A stretch of 7,214 nt of DNA from Hungatella sp. UBA3402. Its GTDB lineage: Bacteria; Bacillota; Clostridia; Lachnospirales; Lachnospiraceae. Numbering within the stretch: position 1 is the first letter of the stretch; every line of letters begins with the position of its first letter. The stretch spans positions 1 to 7,214 of the forward strand of contig DEPC01000066.1 of the NCBI GenBank assembly GCA_002358555.1, given 5' to 3'. Below are positions 1 to 6,331 of the stretch, one piece after another. A model generated the notes under the pieces. That model saw only the letters and a program-made list of their open reading frames with translations. It was not told where the DNA came from and searched no databases. The position numbers and the translations under genes were made by a program.

Positions 1-72
1 ACAGATATCGCAGTCACAAAAGAGTGCTGGCCATCCTTCTGCTGCTGCTGTTCCCAAATATTGAATCTCCAT
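1..72 (-). CDS. MBL-fold (PhnP-like) metallohydrolase, N-terminal fragment
   Basis: Only the first 24 codons lie in the window; the gene continues beyond position 1. The peptide starts MEIQYLGTAAAEGWPALF and goes on with a C-D-C-D-I-C cluster. This matches my recollection of the N-terminus of PhnP-like metallo-beta-lactamase-fold hydrolases in Clostridia (first strand, LGTAAAEG loop, Cys pair). The metal-binding HxHxDH motif would lie outside the window, so activity and substrate cannot be judged. The ATG at 72-70 is chosen because GGAG (82-79, minus) sits 6 nt upstream. In-frame ATGs further up at 81-79 and 90-88 lack a comparable site. It lies about 100 bp downstream of scrA on the same strand, so read-through from the sucrose operon is possible, but a functional link is not evident. 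Confidence 0.72.
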   Translation of the reverse strand, partial: MEIQYLGTAAAEGWPALFCDCDIC

Positions 73-113
73 AATGTTCTCCATTACATTCATTATCTAT
101 AATTTCTGTAAGC

Positions 114-150
114 TCTTCCCTGCTGCAATGGAAGCTTGCAGCAGAGAAAA
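114..150 (-). repeat. Inverted repeat (15-bp stem) between scrA and the MBL gene
   Basis: Positions 114-128 and 136-150 are near-perfect inverted repeats with a 7-base loop. The inner 9 bp (CTGCTGCAA / TTGCAGCAG) are perfect, and the outer part continues with two G-U wobbles. The hairpin starts about 20 nt after the scrA stop, where an operon terminator would be expected. No T-run follows it on the minus strand, so it is not a canonical intrinsic terminator. It could partly stop transcription, stabilise the scrBA mRNA 3' end, or act as a processing site. The structure is seen; the role is inferred. Confidence 0.5.
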
Positions 151-173
151 TTTCGTTATGCTCTAGTCATAAT

Positions 174-2108
174 CTACAATGTAGTCAAAATCTTATCCAA
201 CAGTTTTACTTCCCCTGTCTTCACCAATTTCACATGATTGGGAGCAGGAACCAGCACTGCTGTAGTCAAATCATAACCTGCAGCTTTTATAGCCTCCATA
301 TCAAACTCTAACAGCCTGTCTCCTGCTTTTACCTTATCACCAGACTGTTTAAGTGGAGTAAAATGCTTTCCGTTTAGTTCTACTGTGTTGACGCCCACAT
401 GAATCAGAATCTCCACTCCCTCATCGCTGACAAGTCCAATAGCGTGTTTTGTATCAAAAAACATAGAAATCTGTCCATCAAATGGTGCAACTACTTCACC
501 CTTTGCCGGAATAATACCTGCTCCTTCTCCCACTACACCTGCTGCAAAGGTAGCATCTTTAATTTCTGTATGTGGAATTGCAATTCCCTCAACTGGTGCA
601 TAGATGCAACCTGCTTCTGTCTGAATTCTCATAACAGGTTTATTTTCTATCTCTGGTGCAGGTTTCCTTTCCTTTTCTTTCTCCTTCTGTCCCAGGACTT
701 TCTCTAAAAACATAGTTGCTGCAAAGGCGCTTGCAATGGCAATAGCCATGGAAACCATAAACTGCAGCATACAGTCAGGTCGGATACAAATGACTCCAAT
801 AACTCCACAAGGTCCCTGGGAAACAGACAAAACATGCATAATTGTTGCATAGGCAGCTCCAATGCCACCGCCAATCAAAGCTCCATAAAATGGATACCGT
901 AACTTCAGGTTTACACCAAAGATAGCTGGCTCTGTAATTCCCAGCATAGAGGAAATTCCAGAGGCTGATGCCATACTTCTCATCTTTGGGTCATTTTTTG
1001 ACTTGCACATAACTGCCAGGGCAGCAGCACCTTGAGCACAGTTAGCTGCAGCTACAACTGCGAATGTGGGAGAACCTCCTAAGGTTCCGATATTTGCAAG
1101 AATTTGGGTTTCAGCTGTTACCAGACTGTGGTGCATACCTGTAATAACCAGAAGCGGATATGTAATTCCATAGATTAGGCCGCCCAACGCCCCAAGGTCA
1201 AAGAACAACCACATGACTGCATTTGTCATCATATCACCCACGCCTCTCATCACTGGACCTATGAACAAAAAGGTCAATGCTCCTGCAAGCAAAACAGACA
1301 AAAGCGGCGTTACAATATTATCTAGCATGGCAGGAACTATCTTTCTGAGCCGCTTCTCAATAACTGCCAGACAAAAGGCGGAGGCAATTACTGGCAAGAC
1401 AGTTCCCTGATACCCTACTTTCGCAACAGAAAATCCAAAAATATGCCAGTATGGAACCGTTCCATCCAGAAGTGCCTGGCCATATCCATATCCATTCATC
1501 AGGTCTGGATGAATCATAATAGCTCCAATAACAGCGCCTAAAATTGGAGTTGCACCAAAAATCTTAGCAGCCGAAAATCCTATCAATACAGGTAAAAAGG
1601 TAAATCCTGCATTGGAAAACAAGTTCACCATCTCTGCGATATCTTTAATCGCCGGAAATGCTTCCACAAGAGATTTGCCAGGAACAAACATCCCTTGAGC
1701 AGTCAAAATATTATTGATACCCATTAAAAGACCAGATGCGACAAGGGCAGGTAGAATGGGAACAAATACATCTGCAAGAGTTTTCAATAATTTCTGGACT
1801 GGATTCATCTTTTTAGCGGCCTGCTGTTTCAGCTCTTCTTTTGTCATCTCAGTGATATGGGCTATCTTGATAAATTCCGCATACACCTTGTTGACAATAC
1901 CTGTTCCCAAAATAATCTGGAATTGACCGCCATTATTAAAATTGCCTTTTACAAGGTCAATTTTTTCCAAGGCATCGAAATCAATTTTAGAATCGTCCTT
2001 TAAAACAAGTCTCAATCGTGTGGCACAATGGGCAGCACTTACAATATTACTTTCTCCCCCCACACAGCTTAAAATTTCCTGTGCTGTCTTTACATAATTT
2101 TCTTCCAC
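174..2108 (-). CDS. scrA: PTS sucrose-specific EIIBCA permease
   Basis: This membrane permease takes up sucrose and phosphorylates it to sucrose-6-phosphate, using phosphate passed from EI and HPr. The 644-aa protein is complete and of usual length for a IIBCA fusion. Residues 1-85 form the IIB domain with its phospho-cysteine in HCATRLR (C28). Residues about 105-470 form the hydrophobic IIC channel, including GMHHSLVTAETQ (324-335) and GITEPAIFG (390-398, E393). A K/E/P-rich linker (473-491) leads to a glucose-type IIA domain (about 500-640) with the histidine pair H555 (DTKHAIGL) and phospho-acceptor H570 (ILIHVGVNTVELNG). The start is GTG (2108-2106): AGGAGG at 2120-2115 is 6 nt upstream and the next in-frame Met is residue 88. 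It follows scrB by 96 bp on the same strand, presumably as one operon. The fold is shared with trehalose and beta-glucoside permeases; sucrose is assigned mainly from the adjacent GH32 gene. Confidence 0.92.
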   Translation of the reverse strand: MEENYVKTAQEILSCVGGESNIVSAAHCATRLRLVLKDDSKIDFDALEKIDLVKGNFNNGGQFQIILGTGIVNKVYAEFIKIAHITEMTKEELKQQAAKKMNPVQKLLKTLADVFVPILPALVASGLLMGINNILTAQGMFVPGKSLVEAFPAIKDIAEMVNLFSNAGFTFLPVLIGFSAAKIFGATPILGAVIGAIMIHPDLMNGYGYGQALLDGTVPYWHIFGFSVAKVGYQGTVLPVIASAFCLAVIEKRLRKIVPAMLDNIVTPLLSVLLAGALTFLFIGPVMRGVGDMMTNAVMWLFFDLGALGGLIYGITYPLLVITGMHHSLVTAETQILANIGTLGGSPTFAVVAAANCAQGAAALAVMCKSKNDPKMRSMASASGISSMLGITEPAIFGVNLKLRYPFYGALIGGGIGAAYATIMHVLSVSQGPCGVIGVICIRPDCMLQFMVSMAIAIASAFAATMFLEKVLGQKEKEKERKPAPEIENKPVMRIQTEAGCIYAPVEGIAIPHTEIKDATFAAGVVGEGAGIIPAKGEVVAPFDGQISMFFDTKHAIGLVSDEGVEILIHVGVNTVELNGKHFTPLKQSGDKVKAGDRLLEFDMEAIKAAGYDLTTAVLVPAPNHVKLVKTGEVKLLDKILTTL

Positions 2109-2204
2109 GTTCTTCCTCCTTTTTTGTGTCTAGCAACCGTTTTATTGCCAAAACTATTGGGGCGGCGTGCAGGTCGCTTTGCTGATAATTTTCCTCTTAT
2201 ATCT

Positions 2205-3701
2205 CTACTGTAAATTGCCAAATGAATATTTTATGATATTTATACATGCAGTTCCATCAGAATCAAACACAATACTTTCTGCCTCCAATGGTGTATAGAA
2301 TAAAGAGGACATTACTTTCTCTCCATCGTTGGCAAATACTTCAACAGAATATTTATCTAATAAAATGCGAAGTTTTAACACTTCTTTGCTATTTTCCTCT
2401 TGTATTGGAGCAAGTTCCATCTTTCTGCGGCAGACAACATCACGGTCAATTCCTGAATGTGTCCTATCTATAGTTAGGCATCTCTTTTTATGGTTATACT
2501 GCAAAAAAGTCTGGTATTCATCACTTTTTGCAAACTGAATTCGGAAATACTCAAAGTCAAATCCAGTAATCTCCACCAATAGTTCCAAAACTCTCCCTGT
2601 GATATTTTTGAGAATTGTTGAGCCTGTAATCGACAAATTGTCATATCGAACCATGTCTGTACGATACTTTTCTAATTCTCTTACTGGCCTTTGATAAATC
2701 CTACCATGTTCTAATGTCAATTCTCTGGGAATTGTCATCATTCCAGACCATTGGAATGAAGCTGGTGTAATGTTGGCATCCCATGACTGCATCCACCCAA
2801 TGAGAATGCGACGCCCATCCTGGGTCAACAAAGTCTGGGCAGCATAAAAATCAAGTCCATAATCAGCAGAAGTGACCTTTTCCCGTTTAAATTGGTGAGA
2901 TTCTTTTTCATATTGTCCATAGATAAAGATTGAGTTGTTTCCATTATGAAATTCCAAACCTTTAGCCCGCATATCCTGTGGCGAAACCAGTAAAATCTGT
3001 CTATCACCAAGTGAAAAAAAGTCAGGACATTCCCACATCTTTCCATATTTATTTTTACTCTGTTCCAAAACTGTCACATACTCCCATTGGTTCAGATCTT
3101 CCGAATAGTACATCAAAATCTGTCCGCTTCCATCCTTAGCTCGACTCCCCACTACCAGATAGTAGCCATCATCTTCTCTCCATACTTTGGGATCCCGAAA
3201 ATCCTCCAGACTGCTTCCCTCTGGAAGACTTTCGCCTGTAATGATAGGATTTTCTTCACCTTTTCTATAATCGATGCCATCTCCCTTTGCAATACACTGC
3301 ACCTGTCTGTAATAATGAAATCCGTCATCCAGATATCTGTCCATGATTCCTGTATATATCAACACATGTTCTCCATCTACCTCAATAGCACTTCCCGAAT
3401 AGCATCCCCCCTCATCATAGGACTCTTCAGGAGCCAATGCACAGGGAAGATATTCCCACTTGATAAAGTCTTCACTTGTGCAATGTCCCCAATGCATAGG
3501 TCCCCATTTTTTGCTAAAAGGATGGTACTGAAAAAACAGATGATACTGTCCTTGAAAAACGGAAAATCCATTGGGGTCATTAATCCAGCCTGTAGGAGAA
3601 GACATATGATAAGCTGGTCGCTCTTCCTTTGGAATATCATGGATTTGCTTTTTTTCCATTCTGCGAACTTTTAAAAGCTGTGCATTCACTGATTTGTCCA
3701 T
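2205..3701 (-). CDS. scrB: Sucrose-6-phosphate hydrolase (GH32 invertase family)
   Basis: This cytoplasmic enzyme hydrolyses the sucrose-6-phosphate made by ScrA to glucose-6-phosphate and fructose. The 498-aa protein has the complete GH32 signature: WINDPNGF (39-46, nucleophile D42), YSGSA (101-105), FRDP (168-171, transition-state stabiliser D170) and ECPDFF (224-229, acid/base E224). The five-bladed propeller spans about 30-340. The C-terminal beta-sandwich ends with the SVEVFANDG strand (452-460). There is no signal peptide or membrane segment, as expected for an enzyme acting on an imported phosphate ester. The ATG at 3701-3699 is preceded by GGAGGG about 5 nt upstream, which favours it over the internal Met15. 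It is the first gene of the scrBA operon and diverges from scrR. No fructokinase gene (scrK) is present in the window. Confidence 0.94.
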   Translation of the reverse strand: MDKSVNAQLLKVRRMEKKQIHDIPKEERPAYHMSSPTGWINDPNGFSVFQGQYHLFFQYHPFSKKWGPMHWGHCTSEDFIKWEYLPCALAPEESYDEGGCYSGSAIEVDGEHVLIYTGIMDRYLDDGFHYYRQVQCIAKGDGIDYRKGEENPIITGESLPEGSSLEDFRDPKVWREDDGYYLVVGSRAKDGSGQILMYYSEDLNQWEYVTVLEQSKNKYGKMWECPDFFSLGDRQILLVSPQDMRAKGLEFHNGNNSIFIYGQYEKESHQFKREKVTSADYGLDFYAAQTLLTQDGRRILIGWMQSWDANITPASFQWSGMMTIPRELTLEHGRIYQRPVRELEKYRTDMVRYDNLSITGSTILKNITGRVLELLVEITGFDFEYFRIQFAKSDEYQTFLQYNHKKRCLTIDRTHSGIDRDVVCRRKMELAPIQEENSKEVLKLRILLDKYSVEVFANDGEKVMSSLFYTPLEAESIVFDSDGTACINIIKYSFGNLQ

Positions 3702-3718
3702 AGTTTCCCTCCATTAGT

Positions 3719-3754
3719 AATCGGTTTTGGTACTGGTTAAGTAACCGGTAACTT
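3719..3754. promoter_or_regulatory. Operator cluster downstream of the scrB promoter
   Basis: The best element is the 16-mer AAGTAACCGGTAACTT (3739-3754), palindromic at 14 of 16 positions and centred on CG. LacI-family operators typically have a central CG. Two weaker copies of the 8-bp core, TACTGGTT (3731-3738) and AATCGGTT (3719-3726), lie exactly 12 and 24 bp away in the same register. The region also contains GGTTA-AG-TAACC (3735-3746), so the dyad axis is ambiguous. It begins about 4 nt past the predicted scrB transcription start, an ideal place for repression. ScrR is the natural ligand, by inference. Confidence 0.7.
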
Positions 3755-3764
3755 TATGTTTCAT

Positions 3765-3793
3765 ATTTTATCACTGCTCCTCACACTTGTCAA
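3765..3793 (-). promoter_or_regulatory. scrBA promoter (sigma-A type)
   Basis: On the minus strand, a perfect -35 TTGACA (3793-3788) is followed after a 17-base spacer by TAAAAT (3770-3765), five of six matches to the -10 consensus. Transcription should start near 3758, giving a leader of about 56 nt to the scrB ATG. The operator cluster fills most of that leader. No convincing catabolite-responsive (cre) element was found next to it. Confidence 0.8.
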
Positions 3794-3850
3794 TCATGGA
3801 TTTTACATTTTGGCATTATCAATAAACAAAACTGGTCTTTTCTATACAAA

Positions 3851-3879
3851 TGTTACAAAATCGGTAACATTACCGGTTA
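3851..3879. promoter_or_regulatory. Distal operator cluster in the scrB-scrR gap
   Basis: This stretch has the same core as the proximal site: AATCGGTA (3859-3866) and TACCGGTT (3871-3878), again exactly 12 bp apart. It also contains the perfect inverted repeat CGGTAA-CA-TTACCG (3862-3875) and TGTTAC/GTAACA (3851-3856, 3864-3869). It sits about 60 bp upstream of the scrB -35 and is centred 116-128 bp from the proximal site. Likely roles are repression by looping and/or scrR autoregulation. The repeats are seen directly; the binding protein is inferred. Confidence 0.6.
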
Positions 3880-3936
3880 TTCTTACAATTTTTTTCTTTT
3901 TATGGTAAACTATCTATAGGATTAGTACTATGCTGC

Positions 3937-4017
3937 AAAAATAGCGAGCACTATATTCTATTCTCTTGGACTTTTTCAATATAGTGTTATGATATGGAAC
4001 AAAGAGTTCACCTCGCT
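3937..4017 (-). terminator. Terminator-like 3' end of the ncRNA
   Basis: On the minus strand, AGCGAG (4017-4012) pairs with CTCGCT (3948-3943). Stacked on it is the 9-bp helix CACTATATT/AATATAGTG, and five T residues follow one base after the stem. The large insert between the arms makes it an unusual terminator. The T-run placement still fits the RNA ending near 3937, before the distal scr operators. Confidence 0.5.
3966..3993 (+). promoter_or_regulatory. Candidate scrR promoter
   Basis: TTGGAC (3966-3971), a 16-base spacer and TATGAT (3988-3993) form a plausible plus-strand promoter. The TG at 3985-3986 gives an extended -10. It would produce a leader of about 175 nt that is antisense to the 5' part of the ncRNA. 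An alternative is TTACAA (3883-3888) with TAAACT (3906-3911), just downstream of the distal operator and consistent with autoregulation. A third is the CATAAT at 4145-4150, which lacks a -35. The sequence does not decide between them. Confidence 0.3.
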
Positions 4018-4145
4018 GGAGTCTCGCGCCGAAGCGTGGCTGTGGCAGCAACCATTTTCTTTATGCGCACAGCCTTCAGAAGATTTTTGCTTTATAGGAC
4101 ACAATTTCCTATAAAAAAGCAATCGCTTCATAACCACAGTTTCGC

Positions 4146-4173
4146 ATAATAAATTGAAGTAAAGGAAATACAA
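4146..4173 (-). promoter_or_regulatory. Candidate promoter of the ncRNA
   Basis: On the minus strand, TTGTAT (4173-4168), a 16-base spacer and TATTAT (4151-4146) precede the predicted RNA 5' end near 4140 by the usual distance. The -10 is good (five of six); the -35 is weak. It overlaps the scrR translation initiation region on the other strand. Confidence 0.45.
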
Positions 4174-4176
4174 AAC

Positions 4177-5202
4177 ATGGGAAAAAAGAATGTAACATTT
4201 GATGATATCGCAAAGTACACGAACTTCTCCAAAACTACTATCTCCAGGTATTTCAACAATCCTAACTCTCTGACTCTGGAAAATCAGCAAATTATCTCGG
4301 ATGCATTAGAAGCATTGAATTATAAAGAGAATAAGGTGGCGCGAATTCTGGCTAATGGGAAAACAGAATTTGTAGGCATCATCATTCCTGACCTGTATAT
4401 GCATTACTATGCTCAGATGTTATCGGAAATCCTAGCTACCTACCAAAAATTTGGATACAAATTTCTAGTGTTTGAAGGAAATCAAGATAAAACGATTGAA
4501 CAGCAATATATTCAGGAACTACTGGCTTATAAGATTGAGGGACTTATTGTCCTAAGCCATACAATTACCTCAAAAGACTTGGCTGATTATAATATCCCTG
4601 TGGTCACTATAGAGCGTGAAGACCAGTATACCTGCAGTGTAAATACAGACAATTATATGGGAGCAGTCCAGGCCACTAGTCTATTGTGCAAAAACAACTG
4701 TGACATCTTGTTCCACTTTAACCAACAAGTATCCAAGACAACCCCTGGTTATCAGCGGATTCAAGGATTTTTAGACACCTGCCAAGAACATAACCGGCCA
4801 TACAAACTTATTCTGACCAGTTTTGGCAGAACCTATGAGGAAAATGCAAAACGAATTGGTGATATTTTCCAAGAAATGGAAGAAAACTACCAAGGGAAAA
4901 AGAAAGGTATTTTTGTATCCAATGACACCCATGCCAATATCCTTTTAAATCTGCTCATACGCAAATATGGCAGACTTCCAGAGGAATACCAGATTGTAGG
5001 ATTTGATGACTCTCCTATTGCCAGCTCCGCCATCATTCCTATCAGCACTGTAGGACAGCAGATTGGAAAAATTGCATATCAAGCCATGGAACTTCTAGTT
5101 ATGCAGATGAATGAGCGTAAAAAAAGAAAGCCAGTGCCCTTAACTGAACCTATCCATCAGATAGTTACTCCTGTATTAAAACGCCGCAGTACAACTGACT
5201 AG
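4177..5202 (+). CDS. scrR: LacI-family sucrose operon repressor
   Basis: This cytoplasmic DNA-binding regulator probably represses scrBA and releases the operators when sucrose or a phosphorylated product binds. The 341-aa protein is of standard LacI length. Its N-terminal helix-turn-helix spans about 6-26 (VTFDDIAKYTNFSKTTISRY), followed by the hinge helix NKVARILANGKT (52-63). The periplasmic-binding-protein-like core runs from about 65 to 335, with VGIIIPD (66-72), the T-D-N-Y segment near 157-160, VSND (247-250) and VGFDDSPIA (274-282). The ATG at 4177 immediately precedes the helix-turn-helix, as expected. Its ribosome binding site AAAGGAA (4161-4167) is about 10 nt away, a somewhat long spacing. 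It diverges from scrB across a 475-bp gap holding matching operators. The ligand cannot be read from the sequence, but the locus makes sucrose-6-phosphate or a related sugar phosphate likely. Confidence 0.88.
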   Translation: MGKKNVTFDDIAKYTNFSKTTISRYFNNPNSLTLENQQIISDALEALNYKENKVARILANGKTEFVGIIIPDLYMHYYAQMLSEILATYQKFGYKFLVFEGNQDKTIEQQYIQELLAYKIEGLIVLSHTITSKDLADYNIPVVTIEREDQYTCSVNTDNYMGAVQATSLLCKNNCDILFHFNQQVSKTTPGYQRIQGFLDTCQEHNRPYKLILTSFGRTYEENAKRIGDIFQEMEENYQGKKKGIFVSNDTHANILLNLLIRKYGRLPEEYQIVGFDDSPIASSAIIPISTVGQQIGKIAYQAMELLVMQMNERKKRKPVPLTEPIHQIVTPVLKRRSTTD

Positions 5203-5310
5203 ATTTATAAATAGTTTGCTTTTTCAATCTCAAAATAATGTCCATTTCGTTTCTTTTTAAGTTTGAAATAGCTATGAGAATAGATAGATTTAGAAGGTGA
5301 GTTTAAAATA

Positions 5311-5338
5311 TTTAAAAGGAGCTAAAACATGCTATAAT
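5311..5338 (+). promoter_or_regulatory. Promoter for the 133-aa/145-aa gene pair
   Basis: A perfect extended -10, TGCTATAAT (5330-5338), has TTTAAA (5311-5316) 16 bases upstream as a -35 with four matches. Transcription should start near 5345, about 43 nt before the 5388 start codon. It overlaps a GGAG-preceded ATG (5329) that opens only a two-codon frame, which I regard as chance or a relic. Confidence 0.6.
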
Positions 5339-5387
5339 CCGCTTAAATAAATTGATATTTGGAATCATAATGGAGAAATAAATTAAA

Positions 5388-5789
5388 ATGACAGAACAAG
5401 AATTTATTGTAAAGATAACAGAATTAATAAAGCAAATTATAAATATCATTGCTGACAGAAAATATATAGAACTTGCCTCTTTGGTGCAAATAGATTTAAG
5501 TTGGAGTTCTTGGCTGGACTTAGAAGAAACGCCAGAAAATGCCTGTTTGGGATTTGGAAAATGGTTAGAGCAGCAGTTAGCAATATGGGAGGAAGATGAA
5601 AAAAGAAAATTTATTGTTGACCATTTCGATAAATCCTGTTTAGGAAAAATTAAATTAAACGCAGATAATACATCATTTGTGACATATTTCCCCACAAACT
5701 CAGGAGAAAGGTTGGATTTTGTATTTGAAATGGATTCCAGATTAGAGAATAATAACCAAATAGTGGCATCATTTGATATAAATTACTAA
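5388..5789 (+). CDS. Small acidic protein of unrecognised family, possible immunity protein
   Basis: The complete 133-aa protein is soluble, with no signal peptide or membrane segment. An amphipathic helical N-terminus (1-35) leads to a W-rich stretch (SWSSWLDL, 38-45), FGKWLEQQLAIW (56-67), and a C-terminal beta-rich part with FVTYFPTNSGERLDFVF (97-113) and a closing FDINY. The size, acidity and W/Y-rich makeup resemble immunity proteins of bacterial polymorphic toxin systems, and I have a vague memory of similar small proteins in Clostridia. I cannot name the family. The ATG at 5388 has only a distant GGAG (5372-5375). The ATG at 5370 is in frame but meets a TAA after three codons. No toxin gene is next to it. 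Base composition is more A/T-rich than the scr genes, suggesting separate acquisition. Confidence 0.75.
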   Translation: MTEQEFIVKITELIKQIINIIADRKYIELASLVQIDLSWSSWLDLEETPENACLGFGKWLEQQLAIWEEDEKRKFIVDHFDKSCLGKIKLNADNTSFVTYFPTNSGERLDFVFEMDSRLENNNQIVASFDINY

Positions 5790-5855
5790 TTCATCGCAAA
5801 AGTACCGAATACAGAGATAACACATATTAAAATTTTAAATCTGCCAGGTGATTGT

Positions 5856-6293
5856 ATGATAATAGATAATTTTGTGAAATTTTTAGATGAGATATTTGTC
5901 GAAAATGCTTCAGAAGACTATTGGTATGATGTTGGTGTTGATGAAGTCCAAAATATGCTTAGAAAGTTTTCTAGGGAAGAATGGAAATTACTTGGGAGAT
6001 TAATAAAAATTAAGTCAACTGAATGGCAAAAGAAAGTAATATATAGTTTTGATGAAAAAGGAAATGACCAGGAAATTAAGATTATCATGGATTTTATTGA
6101 TACAGATGATAATGAATTATTTGAAATATGTATTGATTCGTTAAGATACTTGATAAATGAGAAAACCCAAAAGCTAATATGGGAAAAACCAGAGTTGTTA
6201 GAAAAGATTCAATCAATAATACTAAAAAATAATAGCATAACTAAAAGTATATATATTGACTTTTTAGAAAGAGTTGGAAAACCTTGGACGTAA
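5856..6293 (+). CDS. Helical small acidic protein of unrecognised family, possible immunity protein
   Basis: The complete 145-aa protein appears almost wholly alpha-helical, acidic and cytoplasmic. Successive helix pairs (about 20-50, 52-80, 83-100, 105-140) suggest a short HEAT-like repeat protein. FSREEWKLLGRLIKI (38-52) and NELFEICIDSLRYLI (86-100) are typical amphipathic helices. Immunity proteins of polymorphic toxin loci often look like this, but no family can be named with certainty. The start at 5856 is supported by AGGTGA (5846-5851) 4 nt upstream. It lies 66 bp after the 133-aa gene, in the same reading frame, and the gap contains no in-frame stop. The pair is probably co-transcribed. 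Its 3' end meets the decayed ATPase gene from the opposite strand; the intact minus-strand frame across its last 80 bases is not part of that homology. Confidence 0.75.
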   Translation: MIIDNFVKFLDEIFVENASEDYWYDVGVDEVQNMLRKFSREEWKLLGRLIKIKSTEWQKKVIYSFDEKGNDQEIKIIMDFIDTDDNELFEICIDSLRYLINEKTQKLIWEKPELLEKIQSIILKNNSITKSIYIDFLERVGKPWT

Positions 6294-6331
6294 AAAATAT
6301 TCAAAATTTGGATAATTAGTTGGAGAATATA

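Larger units (their letters stand above)
3937..4140 (-). ncRNA. Structured noncoding RNA with own promoter and terminator
   Basis: Read on the minus strand, about 204 nt fold into several perfect or near-perfect helices. GAAGCG (4129-4124) pairs with CGCTTC (4036-4031) and closes a three-way junction. Inside are hairpin TTTATAGGA/TCCTATAAA (4115-4107, 4099-4091), extended by GC/GC across a TTT bulge, and hairpin GGCTGTG/CACAGCC (4074-4068, 4044-4038). GTTAT (4134-4130) can pair with ATAAC (3990-3986). CACTATATT pairs with AATATAGTG (3986-3978, 3957-3949). AGCGAG (4017-4012) pairs with CTCGCT (3948-3943), which is followed directly by A and TTTTT (3941-3937), like an intrinsic terminator. The GTTAT/ATAAC and AGCGAG/CTCGCT helices cross, implying a pseudoknot. 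The size and complexity recall the raiA-motif RNAs of Clostridia, but I cannot confirm the family. A covering 51-codon ORF (ATG at 4132) has no ribosome binding site and is probably not translated. Confidence 0.72.

Noticed and set aside
3087..3674. Plus-strand 195-codon open frame
   Set aside because: It lies wholly antisense to scrB, which has complete GH32 motifs, and has no recognisable domain.
4117..4130. Possible cre (CcpA) site around AATCGCTTCA
   Set aside because: It misses several conserved cre positions and is explained by the ncRNA helix GAAGCG/CGCTTC.
3976..4290. Minus-strand 104-codon open frame and its inner 51-codon ORF (Cys-rich, ATG at 4132)
   Set aside because: It covers the structured RNA and overlaps scrR. 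The inner ATG has no ribosome binding site, and the coding look comes from the helix sequences.
5203..5225. Possible scrR terminator (ATTTATAAAT palindrome followed by a T-run)
   Set aside because: The stem is short and all A/T with a bulge, too weak to call.
5329..5337. GGAG-preceded ATG making a two-codon ORF
   Set aside because: It is too short to be meaningful and overlaps the better supported extended -10.
5312..5695. Minus-strand 127-codon open frame
   Set aside because: It is a shadow of the 133-aa gene and runs through its promoter. It has no motif of its own.
6209..6331. C-terminal extension of the ATPase open frame
   Set aside because: Family similarity ends near 6332. The rest is antisense to the 145-aa gene and low in complexity.
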